A stretch of 64,000 nucleotides of DNA from Rhyzopertha dominica. Its lineage: Eukaryota > Arthropoda > Insecta > Coleoptera > Bostrichidae. Shown piece by piece: positions 11,476 through 22,572 of the stretch; the first letter of the stretch is position 1; each line of letters starts with the position of its first letter. The stretch lies in assembly GCA_025024175.1 (NCBI GenBank), contig QCXZ01000064.1, forward strand, positions 50,117,325 through 50,181,324. Direction: 5' to 3'. Below the pieces are notes generated by a model that did no database searches, was not told the origin of the DNA, and saw nothing but the letters and a program-made list of their open reading frames with translations. The position numbers and the translations under genes are program-made.

Positions 11476-12360
11476 GTCAAGTGTAGAGGTATTGTATTGC
11501 TTTGTCTAAACGAGCATTGACCACTGGCAGTGCCAAGCATACCAGGCGTTAGGACGAACAAATCCAAGTGCAGATGAAAGTGTCAATGTCAAGACATATC
11601 ATTGTCATGAGATAATGCACGACCTACTGGCAGCTACCGGGTAGTAGGTAATGGCAAGTAACTTTAACATTATTGGTTTTATTATGTTGGATGAACTCAA
11701 TGTATCAACTAATGAACGATCTATCTTTCGTAGTCAAGGGCAACGGCTATGTGTTGCTTTGCATAGACTAACACTGACAACTGACAGAGTCACACCTACC
11801 GGGTATTAATGGATTCTAAATTACATTGAGGGAGTGTTTCACTAAATGCTAGATTTATCTGATGAATCCAAGTGCAGACGTAAGTGATTGCATAGGGTAT
11901 TTTTGCAATCAGACAGTGCGAGACTAGTCGAGCAAAAGGATATGCCAAGCTGCATTGACCAAACATATCACCGAATGGTAGGTTTATCTAACAAAACCAG
12001 AGCCAGAGAAAGTTTGCTAGATGTGCATTGATTGTATAGTGTATCATTTGCGATCTCACAATGCAAAAAACGCCGGATAGAAGGGGGTGCGCAGCTATAT
12101 TAAAAAAGCGCTGAATTTATCTGTTAGATGGATGAACCCAGTGTATTAACTAAGGGTTGATTTACCTTTCTAAGCCAACTGCGGGGGTCATGTATTGCCT
12201 TGAGTAGACCAGCACTGACAACTGGCACTGCCAAACCTACCGGGCTTAAGTCCTTCCAATTTACGTCGAGCAACTGTATCACCAAATAGGTTTTTCTAAC
12301 GAGCCCTCGTGCAGAAAGTGGTCAGCTTTGGCGAAAAGGAAGATTTTACTCGGGGTATTT
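11476..12360 (+). repeat. Array of a ~200 bp degenerate repeat, forward orientation
   Basis: At least three diverged units lie head to tail. Recurrent strings are GATGAACCCAGTGTAT.AACTAA, ACTGGCA(G/C)TGCCAA.C.TACCGGG, and AAATCCAAGTGCAGA. Unit starts are near 11476, 11690 and 12128. Related units occur at 8326-8795 (forward) and 1846-2359 and 3770-3975 (reverse). No protein is encoded. Confidence 0.6.
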
Positions 12361-12399
12361 AAAAATGGCTTATATATAATTTATGAGCTTGTTATTTTT

Positions 12400-14985
12400 C
12401 ACCCAACAAGCACCAAGAGGAATTCAAAACATATCTCGAAAATCTTAAGCGTAATATTTGAACTAAAAGGCCTCGTGCACTGTTAGAAGTGGGCGATTTT
12501 AATGCCAAGTCCATAAGATGGGGAGCAGATAGGGACGATGCAAGGGGGGATATACCAATATACCAATATACCGAGTAAGCTTACCTTCCAAAAGGGTAGC
12601 CAAATATCATATATAGACCTGACCATGAAAAGCTTGGACCCTGATGTTAAGAACTGAATGGTAATGGACGATTAATACTATTATGTTTGACGTAAACTGT
12701 GCAAAAAAAACACCAGATATCAGAGTTAGTGAGAAAAAGCGCAGGATTGTTATCGCCTTGAGCGGTTTAAGAGCGAATTTATTTAAGTCGCGCGTATGAA
12801 CACTAGGCAGGAACTCACCGCAGTCAAGTTTACAAACGCATCTTGCAATGACCTGTAATTCAAGTTTCAAGAAGAGAAAAGGTCGATTTAGCAGGAAGGA
12901 AGTGTNCTGGTGGAATTCAGACAACCGATTTGACAAAAGGGTATCTAAGGGCGAGAAGACTGTTTACAAGGGAAAATAGACGATCAAATTGTACGGAGGC
13001 AGAGAAGCGCAGAATAAAGGAAGGAAGGTAGGAAGGAAGGAAATCTTAAATTAATTGCAATGCTGGAATAACCTGATTGACGAATTGGACCAATACATAG
13101 GGGGAGAGGCTTACCGCTTCGCCTATAAAAAATTGAATAACTGTCTTAAATGCCCGCAGACAGCGAACGAAATGATTGACCAGGTTAAGAAACTATTTCC
13201 CGATTATCCTGCAATAAAATGGAGAACGACTAGGATTAATGAGGTAGCTCTGTTAAACGCTGAAGAACTGCAGATGGTAAAGCAGAAAATAAAGAGGGTA
13301 AAAGCATCAGGCCCTATGAAATTCCGCCGGATGGTCAAAGTTGCGGTGGGAGCAGAGTATACCAAGAAAGGCCGTTTTCCGAAAGCTTGAAAAAATGCTA
13401 GACTGGTGATAGAAAAGCAGAAATATGAAACTAGCGCTCCTATATCATACAGACCCAACTGTTTGATAAACTGTGTTGGAAAGCTATTTGAACAACTAAT
13501 TAATCAAAGTTTGTTGAAGGATATCAACCAGAAAGGTGGCTTTAGCAAATTCCGATTCTGTTTCAGAGAGGGAAGAAGTACAATAGATGCTCTGTGGAAG
13601 GTACAGGACATTGCTAAGTAAATAGATAGTGCAACGTATTGGAAACGCGAGCTCTGTGTTTTGGCAGCGTTGGTCGTGCGGAATGCTTTCAATTCCATCT
13701 CATGGCCTACAGTGCTAGTATGAATGTGGAACCTAGTACGCCTAATCAAGTCCTATCTTAGCGACAGGATACCGGAATTACACAAGAAGAAGATTGGAGT
13801 AATCTGCGGTGTCCCGCAGGGGTCTGTGCTAGGGCCAACTCTGTGGAACATTCGCTATGATGGTCTATTAAAATTGAAGGTGCAAAAAGAGATAAATATT
13901 ATGGCACACGCGGATGACTTGGCACTGGTAGTAAGCGGAAAAACAGCGGAGGTCAGGTACGTCTACTGATCACCAGAACTTATAGCACAGGTGCGACAGT
14001 GGATGGATTCAAGACAGCTTAAGCTTGCTACTGCAAAAAAAAACACATGCGGTTGTCCTGGTTGGAAGGCGCATCTTGAAGGAGCTGCGCTTACAACTGG
14101 AGGGTCAGATTATCACAACAGCAAAGAGCATTCGATACCTTGGCTTAGTTAGTCCTCGACAGAAGTATGGGAATGATCTCACACATTGAGTACCTACGTT
14201 TACAGAAAAGCGCTGAACGGTATGCTACCCGCAGTAGCAAACGACGTACAATCGCCTCGGTGGTGTTTTGCGTAGTTCTTTATGCTACCTTCAATTGGGC
14301 TAGAGCAATAAATAATACAAGAAAAAGTTAGAACAAATATAGCGTCATGCTACATTAAGAATGTCGGGCGTGGCTTTACGACTTATGTCCGGAGTGCCAC
14401 CTACAGATCTGATGGTGGAAAAGCGATGTAAGTTGTATGATGGGAAAAACAGGAACGAGGTAGACACATGGTTGATGAAAGTGTGGCACAGGAGATGGGA
14501 CGGCAACACAATGACGGCCAATGGAAAAAACGATTAATAGCAAAAGACGTTTCTTCGGTGACGCCACGCAGGTGCTAACAGGCCACGGATGCTTTAGAGC
14601 ATATTTATTTAGATTCAAAAGGACAGTCGTACCGTTGGTTGTGTCCATATTGCGACGGCGTAGAGCTCACACTTTTCCTGTGACCTAGATGTCAGACATT
14701 AGGCCTAGCTTGGCGGAGGGCATAGGGAAAGACATCTCGATAAAAACCTCTTGTATTTTCGATGATTTAAACCAAAAGCCTGTGAAAACTATGTTCAGTG
14801 TGCATCCTTATAAAGGAGAGTGGGGAAGAGGAACTCTTTTAATAGCAGTAATTAATTAGACTAATGCCCAGGTTACCGAAAGCAATGCATATATGTGATT
14901 TCGGCAACGTTTGAACAGCAGGGCCAAGAGAAGTTTTAGTGGGTACGGCCCATCCACTAGGCGAGTCCCACACACCCCTGCTGTA
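12400..14985 (+). pseudogene. R1-clade LINE pseudogene
   Basis: The endonuclease end is visible as ALLEVGDFNAKSIRWGADRDDARGD (about 12482-12555). The RT follows: SYRPNCLINCVGKLFEQLI (about 13447), CFREGRSTIDALWKV, VICGVPQGSVLGPTLWNIRYDGLL (about 13799-13870) and MAHADDLALVV (about 13903, catalytic ADD). The C-terminus has LTGHGCFRAYL-like remains and a Cys-rich end (CPYCDGVELTLF). The 3' tail with ggcgagtcccacacacccctgc (about 14960-14980) resembles R1-type 3' ends. Several stops and shifts disable it. R1 family members usually sit in rRNA genes; no rDNA flanks this copy. Confidence 0.8.
13017..13042. repeat. (AAGG)n microsatellite
   Basis: A short run of aagg units with one interruption (aaggtagg) lies within the R1-like remnant. 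Confidence 0.9.
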
Positions 14986-15049
14986 AATCTCTTGCAGCGA
15001 GACGTGCGTTTAAAGCATTTCTCCTTAGAAAAAAAAGTATAACATCATA

Positions 15050-16350
15050 CTTGAGCAAATTTATTCCAAATGTATCGAATGAAACAGAAAAATTGAGGCA
15101 GCTAACGAAAAACGAAGAGTGTAAATTGAAGAATCAAGGAGAACTCGAACGAGTCAAAGATCTACTAATAAAGAATCCCGTTTTTAAGAACTCTAAAGAT
15201 ACGAATTAAGCCAATCCATTACTATACAAGAAGATGCAGCAGCGTATGTTTTGGGTTGTGTACCTACTAACATAAAGGCAACGGCCAGTATGTTATACAT
15301 CGAGAACACTATCGAAGACGGAAACCAACTATGCACAAATCGAATAAGAGATACTAGCAATTTTATTTGCATGCTGCAGATTTGAGCAGTATATAATATG
15401 TGGAAAATACAATGTGACAATAGAGACTGATCAACAGCCAACTACTCACAATATTTAAAAAAACACTAATCACGGCACCAAGGAGGATACAAAAGATTGG
15501 AGTATGTAAAGGTTTAAGATGAAACAATAAGAATGACACAAGAGCTGACAGAACAAGACGAAGAGCTACAGTCCTTGAAAACTATAGTTGAAGCAGGATA
15601 TGGCCAGCAAACAAAATAAACACATCTAATTATACAAAAATATTGACATATATAGGGACAAAATCAGTTTATATGATGGTCCTCAGTCTTCCATTCGTAG
15701 AAATTATTATGGAAACGGAACAGAACGACATTTGCAGACTCTCAGTTTAAGAAATTTGCAAGTTCCTGAACTTGTATGCATAAGACATCAAGCCCACATC
15801 ATCAACGAGGAAATAGAAACGCAGAAGGGACAGTAAAAATAACAAAACTACTGAATAAATGTAATTCGCAAATGAAACTAGTGCTACTAGTTTGGATAAA
15901 TACACCAAATAAAACTGGATTGAGTCCAGTACAGAGACTTTATTCCAGGAGATAAAAAGAGACAGTTAGTCCTGTGATCGCAAATCACTAAATTTACAAC
16001 CTTTTGAAGTAGGACAAAAAGTGTATTTTAAGAAAAATACAGAATGTAACAAGTGGCGACTTTAGGAGAAATTGCGGAACAATATCACCCACGGTGAAAT
16101 AGTACAAGATAGAAACAGCAACATATATAGAAGTAACATATCAAAGTAACCGTGAAAGCAACGAATGAAGAAGAGCTGCGACTGGAAGAAAAGAGAAATC
16201 GAAATACTGAGAACTCCAATAATGCACAAGAACGGATCAGCAATAGGAAAAGAGAAGAACCCCAATAACAAGACGAGACAGAAAGAAAGACCAGGAAAAA
16301 CCGATAACTACCACATAAATATAAAGATCGCTTCATGGAAAAAGATCTAA
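15050..16350 (+). pseudogene. Ty3/gypsy pol 3' end pseudogene (RNase H, integrase)
   Basis: Frame-shifted motifs in pol order: RT/RNase H connection at about 15060-15180, RNase H remains at 15190-15440 (including FEQYIICGKYNVTIETDQQP), and an integrase core tail at about 15700-15950 (ADSQFKKFAS, then RNAEGTVKITKLLNKC, then WINTPNKTGLSPVQRLYSRR). The last matches the insect gypsy integrase pattern with RNTP...G.SPAQRL..RR. Stops are frequent. Position and type make it a plausible partner of the gag at 474-1280. Confidence 0.75.
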
Positions 16351-16363
16351 AACGAAAAGAGAG

Positions 16364-16912
16364 ATGATCTAATGACATTATAGACACGACAGTCAAGATA
16401 GCGCGACTCAATATGCATGCGCCTTATTGACGGTTCATGTACTATTTAATTTGAAAGTCTTAATAAAGTTAGTATTTATTACGAAGCCCATGATTTTTTG
16501 TTGCACAGCATAACATAATATAAATACATGGCTCATATTCAAATAAATTACAACTTCGTTTGAAATCTAGCGAAGAAATCCGCATGTGAATATACTTTGT
16601 GTACTGCACAGCCAACGTGATATGAGCTGCGACTCACTAACGATCAGCTAGCTGGTCGGTGGCGGGAAACTATTTGATTCGCGAATATACTATAAGCGTG
16701 GCAAAAAAAACGCGCGGAAAGAAGTCCGATTTGAAAAGCAGCGTAGGATAAACGAATAAGGCGAAGCAAGTGGTTTAAATACGAATGAGTGAAGTATACT
16801 GCTTTGAATAGTATTTAATTGAATTAATAATCCTGGAATAGTAGTGTTTTGAATTAGTTGTGTTTGGATTAGATGTATTTCGGTAATGGAGTTTAAATAA
16901 GTGAAGTTAAAT
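16364..16912 (+). mobile_element. Probable 3' LTR remnant, Ty3/gypsy element A
   Basis: Begins after a purine-rich tract (aaaacgaaaagagaga) that follows the pol remains. It contains tagtgttttgaattagttgt at about 16842, matching the LTR-like tract near 180-206 with few changes. It ends near the start of the next repeat (16914). Exact ends are uncertain. Confidence 0.5.
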
Positions 16913-16913
16913 T

Positions 16914-17156
16914 AACTGGTTTTTCAATTAGTATGGAAAACAAACGCATTTTGATATTAAATGTGTAAAATGCCATATTAGGAAATGTTTGATGGGGTGT
17001 TCAATAGAAACACATCATATTGACTAAACAATTATAATTTTAACATTTCTTAGAAGTATCTACCAGATGTGTGACTTAAGAAGCAGCCATAAGTTCGTAG
17101 TAACTTTAAGACAGAACAAATCACTAAAGCAAAAATCTGTTAAGTAAATCATTTAC
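16914..17156 (+). repeat. First copy of ~240 bp direct repeat (PLE pseudo-LTR)
   Basis: Matches 22764-23006 over the whole length with scattered changes; for example ATTAAATGTGTAAAATGCCA and TAGTAACTTTAAGACA occur in both. It lies directly before PLE coding remains, and the second copy lies after them. Penelope-like elements are often bracketed by such pseudo-LTRs, so I assign the pair to the PLE at 17157-18346. Confidence 0.65.
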
Positions 17157-17213
17157 CAGAAAAGCATAACCAATCATTTGAGGAAGTGAAACTTGAACTT
17201 AATAATTATAATG

Positions 17214-17290
17214 GTAAGTTAATTTGCATTTGTTTGCAGTTTGTGCATAAAAATCTTGTTAATTGTTAAAATCATTATTTTAACTTTTAG
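17214..17290 (+). other. Possible intron retained in PLE
   Basis: Begins GTAAGT and ends TTTTAG, 77 bp, AT-rich, and separates two plausible coding segments. Penelope-like elements are known to retain introns on transposition. Only the splice-site shape supports this. Confidence 0.35.
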
Positions 17291-18204
17291 AGTCTGAAGT
17301 GTGGCTGGTATCTGAACACAGAGCAAAAGCTGTTTCCTATGTTAAATTAAGAGTGGTTAGAAATTCAAAATCTACAATTGATAAACTTTATTGGGATTGT
17401 AAAAGATTTATAAGTTATAATAGTGTAATACCGAAATAATAATATAAAATACTATACGAAATGGTTTCTCAGACGAAATTTTCCAAATTTTGTACCATTC
17501 CTTATATTGAAGGTCTTAGTAATAAATTAATAAATAAAAAAGTTGCAATATTCGAGTAAATTACCCTCTCATTAGAGTTGGGGATTTGATTTCAAAATTA
17601 AAATCAAAAACTAAAATTAGAAATGTTGCAAATATTGTATATTATATCATAAAATGTAATGATTGTCAGTGTGTTTATGTTGGGCAGACTTATTGTAGAC
17701 ATTTCAATATAGACTAAATGAACACAAAAGCGATGTCATAAATGGAAAAACAACATCGGTAATTTTTATTGTTGTTTCGGTTCTAATCACAAATTCAGTT
17801 TTGAAGATACTACAATTTTAGATAAAGAAATAAATTTAAAAAACAACTGTTTCTGGAAATGGTACACTTTAATAACAGACAAATATTATAAATAAAAGAA
17901 ATGATATAAACAACTTATCAAAAATTTACACATATTTACTCCATTTCAAAAATTTTCATTTTTCTTAACCACCGTCGTTGGACCCGTTTGCATACTTCAT
18001 GTTATCGAAATTGATCGGGCTGTATTAGTCGTATATTTTGTCAATTTGTCTAAATTGCCATTAATCTTTTAAATGTAATTACCTAATGTTATAATTTATT
18101 TATTAGTTTCCTGTTACTCTGTAGTTTTTGCTGTGATCCTCATAAGCCTCGTTACTAGAAGTAAGAGTTATGTGTGGTTTTGTAAACAAAGTAAATAAAA
18201 GATT

Positions 18205-18250
18205 TTTAAGCCCTGAAGGAGTCGAACACTTTCGAAAGCTTGGCATATAA
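18205..18250 (+). ncRNA. Degenerate hammerhead-like motif of PLE
   Basis: CCTGAAGGAGTCG...TTTCGAAAGC keeps a CUGAAG core, a weak stem (GAGT/ACTTTC) and GAAA. It occupies the same place relative to its PLE as the motif at 3640-3695. The inserted base in the core makes activity doubtful. Confidence 0.3.
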
Positions 18251-18346
18251 TTAAAAGGATTTGTTTTATTTATTGTGTCTGATTCCCTGATCATATATTT
18301 AATGCACCTACAAGTAGGTACAACACAATGGTCCATATTTTATATA

Positions 18347-18510
18347 TGTCAGGGTGGCAATACTTAAGTTACCAAGTTGTGTGCAAGGTTGGCACCATTA
18401 TTAGATGCTAGAAATATGATGTTTATTGGTGTTACCACGTTNTGTATTTATATCATTAAATATACAATTATTCACAAGTAATCTGTGTCCTAATTAATAA
18501 CAGTGAGACA
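18347..18510 (+). repeat. 5' LTR (164 bp)
   Basis: Starts TGTCAGGGTGG and ends CAGTGAGACA (TG...CA). It matches the 3' LTR at every base that is called; position 18442 is N here and C there. Confidence 0.95.
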
Positions 18511-18528
18511 TGGCGCAGTCGGGACGGC
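18511..18528 (+). other. Primer binding site
   Basis: TGGCGCAGTCGGGACGG follows the 5' LTR directly. A TGGCGCAGTCGG start is seen in several insect gypsy-group elements and is usually attributed to a tRNA-Ser primer. I did not match it to a tRNA here. Confidence 0.75.
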
Positions 18529-18573
18529 AATAATCAGATGTGATTATTGATTAACAATTAAAAACACCGTGTA

Positions 18574-21500
18574 ATGCCAAAAAGTAAGGTTAAGCACGCC
18601 GTACCAGTGGTACAAGAAAAACACATGGAAGGCCAGGAAAGCAGTTCCAGTGTAAATCAAAAGGTGAAAATGGAAGTTCCATACAATTCAGTAAATCCAG
18701 GTGCGAAAATACCCAAGGAAATGAGTTTTGAAGACGGCAATTTGGCCATGAACTGGGAATTTTTCAAACAGAAGTTCAATATTTATTTGACGGCCTCTAG
18801 AATGGAACATGAATCCGATGCTTACAAAGCAGCATTGCTGTTAAATGTAGTTGGTGATAAAGTCATAAAAATTTTCAATAACTTGGAGTTTGATAGACCC
18901 GAAGATAGAAATTCGTACATTGAAATAATAAACAAATTAAACAACTACTTCATACCAAAGAAGAATGTGACATTTGAAAGATACATATTCTTCACAAGAG
19001 ATATGAAACCAAGTGAAGGGATTGATGAATACGTGAATGAACTGAGACGTTTGAGCGGCACATGTGAGTTCGGAACGTTAACTGATAGCCTAATAAGAGA
19101 TAGAATAATATTGGGTATCCAAGACAAAAACCTGAAGGATCGACTGTTTAGAGAGGTCAACCTGGACCTCAAAAGGGCGACTGAAGTTTGCAAAGCAGCA
19201 GAATTGGCGAAAGAACAGTTGAAATCAATTGAGGGACAGAAAACTCAAGAAGTGGATACGGTTGCAGCAGCAAAACCCAGAAACATTCCGCAGAAGTCAC
19301 AAGCAGTACCCAAGACACTGTCGAGGAGTAGCTGTTTCCGGTGTGGTGGCAATCACATCAACAACTCCAGCTGTCCAGCGAGAAGCGTGGGGTGCAACAA
19401 ATGCAAGAAAATTGGACATTATGCTAGGTGTTGCAGAACAAGAAAAGTGAGCATCGTGGACCGCACAGAAGAACAAGAACTTACAGAAAAAGCAAGTCAA
19501 CTTTTTGTAGGTAACGTTAGCAAACAAGATATGTTTGACGCTTCGTGGGTTCAGAATTGCATGTTAGATAATAACGTTAATGTTTACTTTAAATTAGATA
19601 CCGGTGCTCAAGCAAATATATTACCGTTAGAGATATTTAAAAAGCTAGCAGTATCAAAAAAGGCAGGCATGCTTAAAGTTTCATTAAGTAAATTGACAGG
19701 TTATAACGATAAGGTTATAGAAACGATAGGTAGTTGTGAAATAAAAACACAAGTCGGGAATAAACAAGAGTTTATTGAATATCACATAGTAAATACAAAA
19801 AATTGTCCATTGCTAGGTTTAGATGCATGTATAAAGCTAAATTTAGTAAAAAGAAATGCGATTAATAATGTACAAGTCCATAAATCTGATGTTGATAGTT
19901 TACAAAACATTATTAAAAAGTTTAATGATTGTTTTGAGGGTACAGGATGTTTAAACAATACTTACCACATAGCATTAGATCCTAACGTAAAACCAGTTAT
20001 TCATCCACCTAGAAAGGTTCCTTTTGCAATTCATCAACAACTGAAAAATAAATTAAACTCATTAGAAGCAGAAGGTATAGTTTCAAAAGTTACAACGCCT
20101 ACTCCATGGGTTAATTCGTTAGTTATTGTACATAAAAAAGATGGTAGTTTGAGATTGTGTTTAGATCCGACTAATTTAAACAAAGCAATTCAGAGAGAGC
20201 ATTTCCAGATTCCCACGATGGACGAGATAATAAGTAAGGTAAGTGGAGCAAAATTTTTCTCTACAGTTGACTGTAGTAATGGGTTTTGGCAAATTAAATT
20301 AGATAGTACTAGTTCCGATCTGTGTACATTTAATACACCATTTGGAAGGTACAAATTTTTAAGAATGCCATACGGTATAAGCTCTGCTCCAGAAGTTTTT
20401 ACAAAAACAATTAAACAAATGTATGATTCAATAGAAGGGGTAGATGTCTATGTAGATGACATACTTATTTGGGGTTCTACTTTAAAAGAACACAATGAAC
20501 GACTAGTAAAGGTTTTCAAAATTGCTCGAGAACATAATTTAAAATTTAACAAATTTAAATGTAAATTTGGTCTCCAAGAAATTGCATACATGGGGCACAG
20601 AATAACAGATAAAGGTGTTTTACCAGATTTATCGAAAATTGAGGCAATTAAAAATTTGCAAACACCACAAAACAAAAAAGATATAGAACGTTTACTAGGT
20701 ATGGTACAATACTTAGCAAGGTTTATTCCAAATTCAAGCATTTTAACAGAACCTTTAAGAAAATTGCTGAAAAAAGATATAGAGTTCCAGTGGAACCATG
20801 AACAAGAGCAAGCGTTACAGCAGCTTAAAATACTTATTGCTAATTCTCCAGTTTTAAATCATTTTGACACAGAGAAAGCGATACTCGTATCATGTGATGC
20901 ATCGCAGGCAGCTTGTGGAGCAGTGCTTTTACAAGAGGGCAAACCAGTGTCATATGTATCTCGTGCTTTTACACCAACACAGCAAGGTTACGCACAGATA
21001 GAAAAAGAAATGTTAGCAATAGTAGTAGCGTGTGAAAAATTTCATCAATACATTTATGGAAGAAATGATGTAACAATAGAAACTGATCACAGACCTTTAG
21101 TTTCAATTTATAATAAACCTTTAACTTCAGCTCCAGCTAGATTACAAAGAATGTTGATCAAATTGCAACAGTATACATTCAAACTTGTATATAAAAAAGG
21201 TAGTGAATTGTTTATAGCAGATACGTTGTCTAGATCATTTTCAAAAGATACAGCTGTAGAAGATAACGATTATGATGCTCAGTTATGCATGATTACAAAA
21301 AATTTTAATGCAACAGATAAAAGACTTAAAGAAATCAAAAAGTATACATTTGAAAACACAGAGTTAAAAGAATTATGTCAGTTTATTAAGGAAGGTTTTC
21401 CTGAACATAAAACTAATTTACCAGATTATTTGAAAAAGTATTGGTCATTTAGAGACGAATTAACTGTACATGACAATATTATTTATAAAGGAACAAAAGT

Positions 21501-22563
21501 TTTTATTCCTATAGAACTTCGTAAAGATATATTAAAAAGAATACATTATAATCACTTAGGTAAAGAGAAATGTAAAAATTTAGCTAGAGAAGTTTTGTTT
21601 TGGCCAGGGTTAGGACAGGACATAGACAATTTAATAGAAAATTGTGACATTTGTTCAACATTTAGAAAAAATAATAGCAAAGAAACTTTGTTACCTCACA
21701 CAGTACCAGACAAGGAATGGTATAAAGTCGGTGTTGATCTATTTACAGTAAATGGATTAGATTACTTAGTATTAGTAGACTATTTTTCTAAATTTGTGGA
21801 GCTTAAAACTTTAAATTCTTTGACAGCCAATAGTGTTATAGCAGTGTTAAAGGAAATATTTTCTAGACAGGGTATTCCTGTAATAGTTTTTACAGATAAT
21901 GGTCCATGCTTCAGTGCAGAAGAATTTTTAAGGTTTAGTAAGCAGTATGATTTTCAGCATCATACATCAAGTCCTAGATATCCTCAAAGCAATGGTCAAA
22001 TTGAAAGAACTGTTCAGACTGTTAAGCAGCTATTAAAAAAATGTTATGCTGATAATAAAGATCCTTATTTAGCATTACTTTCATTACGCAATACACCTAT
22101 TGCCAGTAACATGCCTAGTCCATCTCAAATGTTAAATTCTAGAAGGTTAAGAGATTTGTTACCAGCAACAGAAAAACAATTAAAGAAAACTGTAGTTAGT
22201 AACAATAAAGTCAAAACATTTTTTGAAGGAAGAAAGGAAGAAGAAGCAAACTATTATAATAGAAATGTTAGAGATTTATCAGAACTAAAAGTAAAAACTA
22301 GAGTTAAGACTAAAGTAAATATTAATGACAAAGAATGGGTAAATGGAACTATTGTTAGAATAGGAAAAAGACCTAGAACATATGTCATTAAGTTAGATCA
22401 TAGTAATGATGTAATTGTAAGAAATAGGAAGTTTATAATAAAATGTAACTTACCTGTAAACTTACCTGACGTAGAGGCTCAGCATGAAAGTCCAGTAAAA
22501 ATAAAACCAAAAGCGACTAGGTCAGGTAGGGTAATCAAAACACCCGCAAAATATTCTTGCTAA
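18574..22563 (+). CDS. Gag-Pol polyprotein, intact 1329 aa
   Basis: One uninterrupted frame encodes the whole retrotransposition machinery. Order: Gag capsid-like region (about 50-220); two zinc knuckles from Cys254 (C-x2-C-x3-H-x5-C, then C-x2-C-x4-H-x4-C); aspartic protease LDTGA with D342; RT with the YVDD box (Y626, D628, D629); RNase H starting SCDAS (D775) with ETDHRP and ADTLSR; integrase HHCC (H991, H994, C1024, C1027) and catalytic D1055, D1108 and E1144, the last two 35 residues apart; then a basic C-terminal tail. All expected catalytic residues are present. Gag and Pol share one frame with no frameshift site, so processing must rely on the protease. The ATG at 18574 is the first after the PBS. 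No env is present. Confidence 0.97.
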   Translation: MPKSKVKHAVPVVQEKHMEGQESSSSVNQKVKMEVPYNSVNPGAKIPKEMSFEDGNLAMNWEFFKQKFNIYLTASRMEHESDAYKAALLLNVVGDKVIKIFNNLEFDRPEDRNSYIEIINKLNNYFIPKKNVTFERYIFFTRDMKPSEGIDEYVNELRRLSGTCEFGTLTDSLIRDRIILGIQDKNLKDRLFREVNLDLKRATEVCKAAELAKEQLKSIEGQKTQEVDTVAAAKPRNIPQKSQAVPKTLSRSSCFRCGGNHINNSSCPARSVGCNKCKKIGHYARCCRTRKVSIVDRTEEQELTEKASQLFVGNVSKQDMFDASWVQNCMLDNNVNVYFKLDTGAQANILPLEIFKKLAVSKKAGMLKVSLSKLTGYNDKVIETIGSCEIKTQVGNKQEFIEYHIVNTKNCPLLGLDACIKLNLVKRNAINNVQVHKSDVDSLQNIIKKFNDCFEGTGCLNNTYHIALDPNVKPVIHPPRKVPFAIHQQLKNKLNSLEAEGIVSKVTTPTPWVNSLVIVHKKDGSLRLCLDPTNLNKAIQREHFQIPTMDEIISKVSGAKFFSTVDCSNGFWQIKLDSTSSDLCTFNTPFGRYKFLRMPYGISSAPEVFTKTIKQMYDSIEGVDVYVDDILIWGSTLKEHNERLVKVFKIAREHNLKFNKFKCKFGLQEIAYMGHRITDKGVLPDLSKIEAIKNLQTPQNKKDIERLLGMVQYLARFIPNSSILTEPLRKLLKKDIEFQWNHEQEQALQQLKILIANSPVLNHFDTEKAILVSCDASQAACGAVLLQEGKPVSYVSRAFTPTQQGYAQIEKEMLAIVVACEKFHQYIYGRNDVTIETDHRPLVSIYNKPLTSAPARLQRMLIKLQQYTFKLVYKKGSELFIADTLSRSFSKDTAVEDNDYDAQLCMITKNFNATDKRLKEIKKYTFENTELKELCQFIKEGFPEHKTNLPDYLKKYWSFRDELTVHDNIIYKGTKVFIPIELRKDILKRIHYNHLGKEKCKNLAREVLFWPGLGQDIDNLIENCDICSTFRKNNSKETLLPHTVPDKEWYKVGVDLFTVNGLDYLVLVDYFSKFVELKTLNSLTANSVIAVLKEIFSRQGIPVIVFTDNGPCFSAEEFLRFSKQYDFQHHTSSPRYPQSNGQIERTVQTVKQLLKKCYADNKDPYLALLSLRNTPIASNMPSPSQMLNSRRLRDLLPATEKQLKKTVVSNNKVKTFFEGRKEEEANYYNRNVRDLSELKVKTRVKTKVNINDKEWVNGTIVRIGKRPRTYVIKLDHSNDVIVRNRKFIIKCNLPVNLPDVEAQHESPVKIKPKATRSGRVIKTPAKYSC

Positions 22564-22572
22564 GAAGAGGGG
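22562..22572 (+). other. Polypurine tract
   Basis: AAGAAGAGGGG abuts the 3' LTR and overlaps the gag-pol stop codon (22561-22563). This is the expected place of plus-strand priming. Confidence 0.85.

Larger units (their letters stand above)
17157..18346 (+). pseudogene. Internally deleted Penelope-like element body
   Basis: An N-terminal segment with SEVWLVSEHRAKAVSYVKLR follows a possible intron (GTAAGT at 17214 to TTTTAG at 17290). The next segment, FSKFCTIPYIEGLSNKLIN (about 17485), is the linker that precedes the nuclease in PLEs. The nuclease signature is IVYYIIKCNDCQCVYVGQTY (about 17634-17693), followed by LNEHKSDVINGK. The RT is missing, so the copy is internally deleted, and several stops disrupt it. 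A gypsy element was later inserted at its 3' end. Confidence 0.75.

Noticed and set aside
16062..16411. Overlapping minus-strand open frames
   Set aside because: They are shadows of purine-rich plus-strand gypsy pol remnants; composition explains the openness.
18574..22563. Endogenous retrovirus with env
   Set aside because: Only 9 bases separate the gag-pol stop from the 3' LTR, leaving no room for an envelope gene; it is a plain Ty3/gypsy retrotransposon.
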